Shown piece by piece: positions 61,924-64,000 of a DNA stretch of 64,000 nucleotides. Positions within the stretch are counted from its first letter, which is position 1. Every line of letters begins with the position of its first letter. Location of the stretch: the NCBI RefSeq assembly GCF_000373565.1, contig NZ_KB891851.1, positions 248,001-312,000 on the forward strand. Direction: 5' to 3'. A program made the position numbers and the translations under genes. This DNA comes from Streptomyces sp. HmicA12. GTDB lineage: Bacteria > Actinomycetota > Actinomycetes > Streptomycetales > Streptomycetaceae. The notes beneath the pieces are model-generated. The model ran no database searches and had not been told where the DNA came from. It worked only from the letters and a program-made list of their open reading frames with translations.

Positions 61924-62730
61924 TCAGGGCTTGTAGATCTTGCCCGGCTCGGCCTTCCCCGGTGCCAGCAGCTGCGGCACCGTCACGAAGACATAGCCCT
62001 TGGCCTTGAGCTGGTCGATGATGTCGGGCACGGCGGGCACGGTGTTCTTGTAGATGTCGTGCAGCAGGATGATCGAGTCGCGGTGCGTCTGCGAGACGGC
62101 GCGGTCCACGATCGTGCTCGACGGCGGGAGCGTGTAGTCCTTCGTGGTCACGTCCCAGAGGATCTGCGCGAGCCCCTCCTTCTTGGCGAGCTCGCTCACG
62201 TGGTCGTTCGTGCGGCCCTGCGGCGGGCGCATCAGGGTGGGGCGCTTGCCGGTGAGCTTCTCCACGGCGTCGTCCGTGCGCTTGAACTCGTCGCGGATGT
62301 CGGCGTCACTGATGTCGGTGAGGATCCGGTGGTCCCAGGTGTGGCTGGCGAGCTCGTGCCCCTCGCGGGCCATCCGTCTGACGAGGTCCGGGTGTTTCGC
62401 TATGTGGCCTCTGCCGAGCAGGAAGAAGGTCGCGGGGACCTGCTTCTCCTTCAGGATGTCGAGCAGCCGGGGGCTGTTCTCGCTCGGGCCCGCGTCGAAG
62501 GTGAGGGCGACGCACTTGACCCGGCGGCAGTCGACCGTGCCGAACCGGGCCACCGTGCGGGCGCCCGACCTGGCGTCGCCGGCGGAGGCCTTGCGGGCGG
62601 CGCTCGGCTTGGTCGTGTCGTACTTCGTGCAGCCACTCAGGCCGAGCGAAAGGGCTCCGGCGGCCGCCAGTGCCGCGACCGCTCGGAACCCCTTGCGCGT
62701 TTTCGTCATCTTCTCATGTGCGACAGACAT
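61924..62730 (-). CDS. polysaccharide deacetylase (CE4/NodB) lipoprotein
   Basis: The 268-residue protein has a lipoprotein signal with lipobox LSGC (Cys34) and a NodB domain: TFDAGPSENSPRLLDIL (motif 1, with Ala where many members have a second Asp), ASHTWDH (motif 2) and RPPQGRTND (motif 3). It would deacetylate a cell-wall or chitin-like polymer outside the membrane. ATG 62730 is eight bases after TATAGT, suggesting a leaderless transcript; ATGs at 62748 and 62709 are alternatives. Confidence 0.85.
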   Translation of the reverse strand: MSVAHEKMTKTRKGFRAVAALAAAGALSLGLSGCTKYDTTKPSAARKASAGDARSGARTVARFGTVDCRRVKCVALTFDAGPSENSPRLLDILKEKQVPATFFLLGRGHIAKHPDLVRRMAREGHELASHTWDHRILTDISDADIRDEFKRTDDAVEKLTGKRPTLMRPPQGRTNDHVSELAKKEGLAQILWDVTTKDYTLPPSSTIVDRAVSQTHRDSIILLHDIYKNTVPAVPDIIDQLKAKGYVFVTVPQLLAPGKAEPGKIYKP

Positions 62731-62737
62731 GCCGCGC

Positions 62738-62770
62738 ACTATACACATGGCCTGTACACTGAGTGTATAG
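62738..62770. promoter_or_regulatory. nested palindromes over the deacetylase promoter
   Basis: CTATACAC (62739-62746) and GTGTATAG (62763-62770) are exact complements, and TACACT-G-AGTGTA (62755-62767) is a second palindrome partly inside. They overlap the -10 TATAGT (62738-62743, minus strand) and look like a TetR-type operator. No regulator gene is adjacent in the window. Confidence 0.55.
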
Positions 62771-62833
62771 CTGTTTGAGCTGCGGTTTTACTGTCAGTCT
62801 GCCTGTCAAAGAGGCTTCATCTGAGCTGTCGTC

Positions 62834-64000
62834 CTACGCCTCCCCGAACGCGGTGATCAGCTTCGCGACGGCGCCCGCGTAGTCGCCGGTGAGGGCGAGA
62901 TGGTCGGCGTCCGCGAACGGTTTGGTCCACGCCGCCGACACCTCCGCCCCGGCCTTGTCCTGGACGATCAGCCGCGCCGTGCCGACGAGTGCCTGACCGG
63001 CCTTCGCGTCGTGCACGTGCTTCGCCGCGAGCGCGAGGAGCCTGAGCGTGTGCTCGCCGCCGGCCGGCACCTTGGTGAGCGTGGTGAGCCCGTAGCCGTA
63101 GGGGAACTGCGGATCGTACGAGGTGTCGCCCACGTTGATCGGCAGCTGGGACTCCGACTTCGGCCAGGTGACCGGCAGCTGACCGGTGAACGGCTTCCTG
63201 CCGTAGAGCACGTCGGCGACGCCGTCGCCCTCGGTGCCGGGCAGCCAGGAGGCGACCAGGCCGTCGATGTCGGCGAGCCGGTCGCCGATCAGCTGGGGCC
63301 GCCCGGAGACCGTGAGGACCACGCACTTCATCGCGCCGCACACCTTGTCGACGGCGGCCTTGTCGGCGGCGTTCAGCTCCAGGTCGTTGCCGTTGCCGAC
63401 ATCGCCCACGCCCTCCGCGTACGGGGTCTCGCCGACCACGACCACGCCCACGTCGTAGCCGTCGGTCGCCGCGGAGGCGTCCTTCGAGTACGAGATCGTC
63501 GCGCCCGGAGCGGCCTTCTTCATCGCCTGCAGGATGGTCGTCCCGTCGGTGATGTTCCCGGAGGAGCCCTGCCAGGTGATGGTCCAGCCGCCGGTCTGGT
63601 TGCCGATGTCGTCGGCGTTGGACCCGGCGACGTACACCTTCTGCGACTTCTTCAGCGGCAGCACGTTCCCGGCGTTCTTCAGGAGCACCTGCGACTCGGC
63701 CGCGGCCTGCCGGGCGACGGCGCGGTGCGCGGCGCTGCCGATCCTGTCGATGTTCGAGGTGTCCGCGTACGGCTTCTCGAAGAGCCCCAGCTTGAACTTC
63801 TGGGTGAGGATGCGGGACACGGCGTCGTCGATCCGCCGGTCGGTGACGTTGCCCGCCTCGACCTCGCCGACCAGGTCGTCGCGGAACTCCTTGTACGAGT
63901 ACGGCGCCATGACCATGTCGATGCCCGCGTTGACGGACGTACGGACGTCGCTCTTGTAGTCGCCCGGGATCTGGTCGATGCCGTTGTAGTCGCTGATGAC
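62834..64000 (-). CDS. GH3 beta-glucosidase, C-terminal part
   Basis: The last 388 codons are present; the 5' end is beyond the right edge. The visible part begins VISDYNGIDQIPG, containing the GH3 nucleophile Asp of the SD motif. It continues through the end of the barrel and the (alpha/beta)6-sandwich domain (LLKNAGNVLPLKKSQKVYVA, GVVVVGETPYAEGVGD, WLPGTEGDGVADVLYG), ending with a short C-terminal domain. It hydrolyses beta-glucosides, probably cello-oligosaccharides given the GH6 gene nearby. Whether it is secreted cannot be seen. Confidence 0.9.
   Translation of the reverse strand, partial: VISDYNGIDQIPGDYKSDVRTSVNAGIDMVMAPYSYKEFRDDLVGEVEAGNVTDRRIDDAVSRILTQKFKLGLFEKPYADTSNIDRIGSAAHRAVARQAAAESQVLLKNAGNVLPLKKSQKVYVAGSNADDIGNQTGGWTITWQGSSGNITDGTTILQAMKKAAPGATISYSKDASAATDGYDVGVVVVGETPYAEGVGDVGNGNDLELNAADKAAVDKVCGAMKCVVLTVSGRPQLIGDRLADIDGLVASWLPGTEGDGVADVLYGRKPFTGQLPVTWPKSESQLPINVGDTSYDPQFPYGYGLTTLTKVPAGGEHTLRLLALAAKHVHDAKAGQALVGTARLIVQDKAGAEVSAAWTKPFADADHLALTGDYAGAVAKLITAFGEA

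Noticed and set aside
61924..62748. ATG 62748 as deacetylase start
   Set aside because: It lies upstream of the TATAGT -10, so a transcript from that promoter would not include it; ATG 62730 fits better.
1..64000. tRNA, rRNA, insertion sequences, attachment sites, origin
   Set aside because: No tRNA-like CCA-ended cloverleaf, rRNA segment, transposase or integrase motif, or DnaA-box cluster was seen on reading the gaps.

Overview
The window is high-GC actinobacterial DNA with strong third-position GC bias, GTG and TTG starts, leaderless promoters, Tat signals and gene families typical of Streptomyces. It most likely comes from a Streptomyces chromosome. It holds about 50 genes, mostly carbohydrate and purine catabolism plus housekeeping, and one small cluster that looks like an undescribed peptide natural-product (RiPP) system. 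I saw no rRNA, tRNA, insertion sequence, phage gene or CRISPR array.

Layout. 1-7.3 kb: a cut-off phosphotransferase gene, then a minus-strand ROK regulator / GH2 beta-galactosidase / MFS transporter operon, preceded by an alditol oxidase gene. 7.3-18.8 kb: a galactan-utilisation locus. A minus-strand binding protein-permease-permease-LacI operon faces a plus-strand GH42-GH53-GH53-GH42 set. Secreted endo-galactanases would cut beta-1,4-galactan, the ABC importer (no ATPase encoded here) would take up oligosaccharides, and cytoplasmic beta-galactosidases would finish them. 18.8-23.4 kb: a flavin-type protein, a radical SAM protein with unusual cysteine spacing, a divergent asparaginase/Lrp pair and a lipoprotein.

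23.8-27.3 kb: the most interesting part. A well-formed promoter drives a 51-residue ORF with a leader-like N-terminus and a C-terminus built from tandem GCISATPKS units. The units are identical as protein but differ at six of nine codons. A strong hairpin and a run of 10-bp repeats follow. Then come three close or overlapping genes: a PaaK-like adenylate-forming enzyme, a GRDP-like protein and an MFS exporter. No lanthipeptide, YcaO or radical SAM maturase lies beside them.

27.3-34 kb: a 23-codon ORF before rsgA, an Ada-AlkA fusion overlapping ogt (alkylation repair), a phosphopantetheinyl transferase, DedA and DUF456 membrane proteins. 33-39.8 kb: a TrmB/LuxR-like regulator divergent from a 1250-residue secreted subtilase, then a PP2C-like protein. 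39.9-49.4 kb: pyruvate oxidase, GH38 alpha-mannosidase, a RsbW-like ATPase, a DUF2637 protein, an iron-box-controlled FhuF-like protein, a GntR regulator and a helical-repeat protein. 49.5-58.3 kb: a purine catabolism unit (PucR regulator, three xanthine dehydrogenase subunits, an AzgA-type permease, an XdhC-type accessory protein). 59-64 kb: a GH6 cellulase with a CebR-like operator, three small-molecule or cell-wall genes, and the 3' part of a GH3 beta-glucosidase.

Five copies of dispersed intergenic inverted repeats sharing end sequences are scattered through the window. Several intergenic palindromes look like operators and are listed individually.
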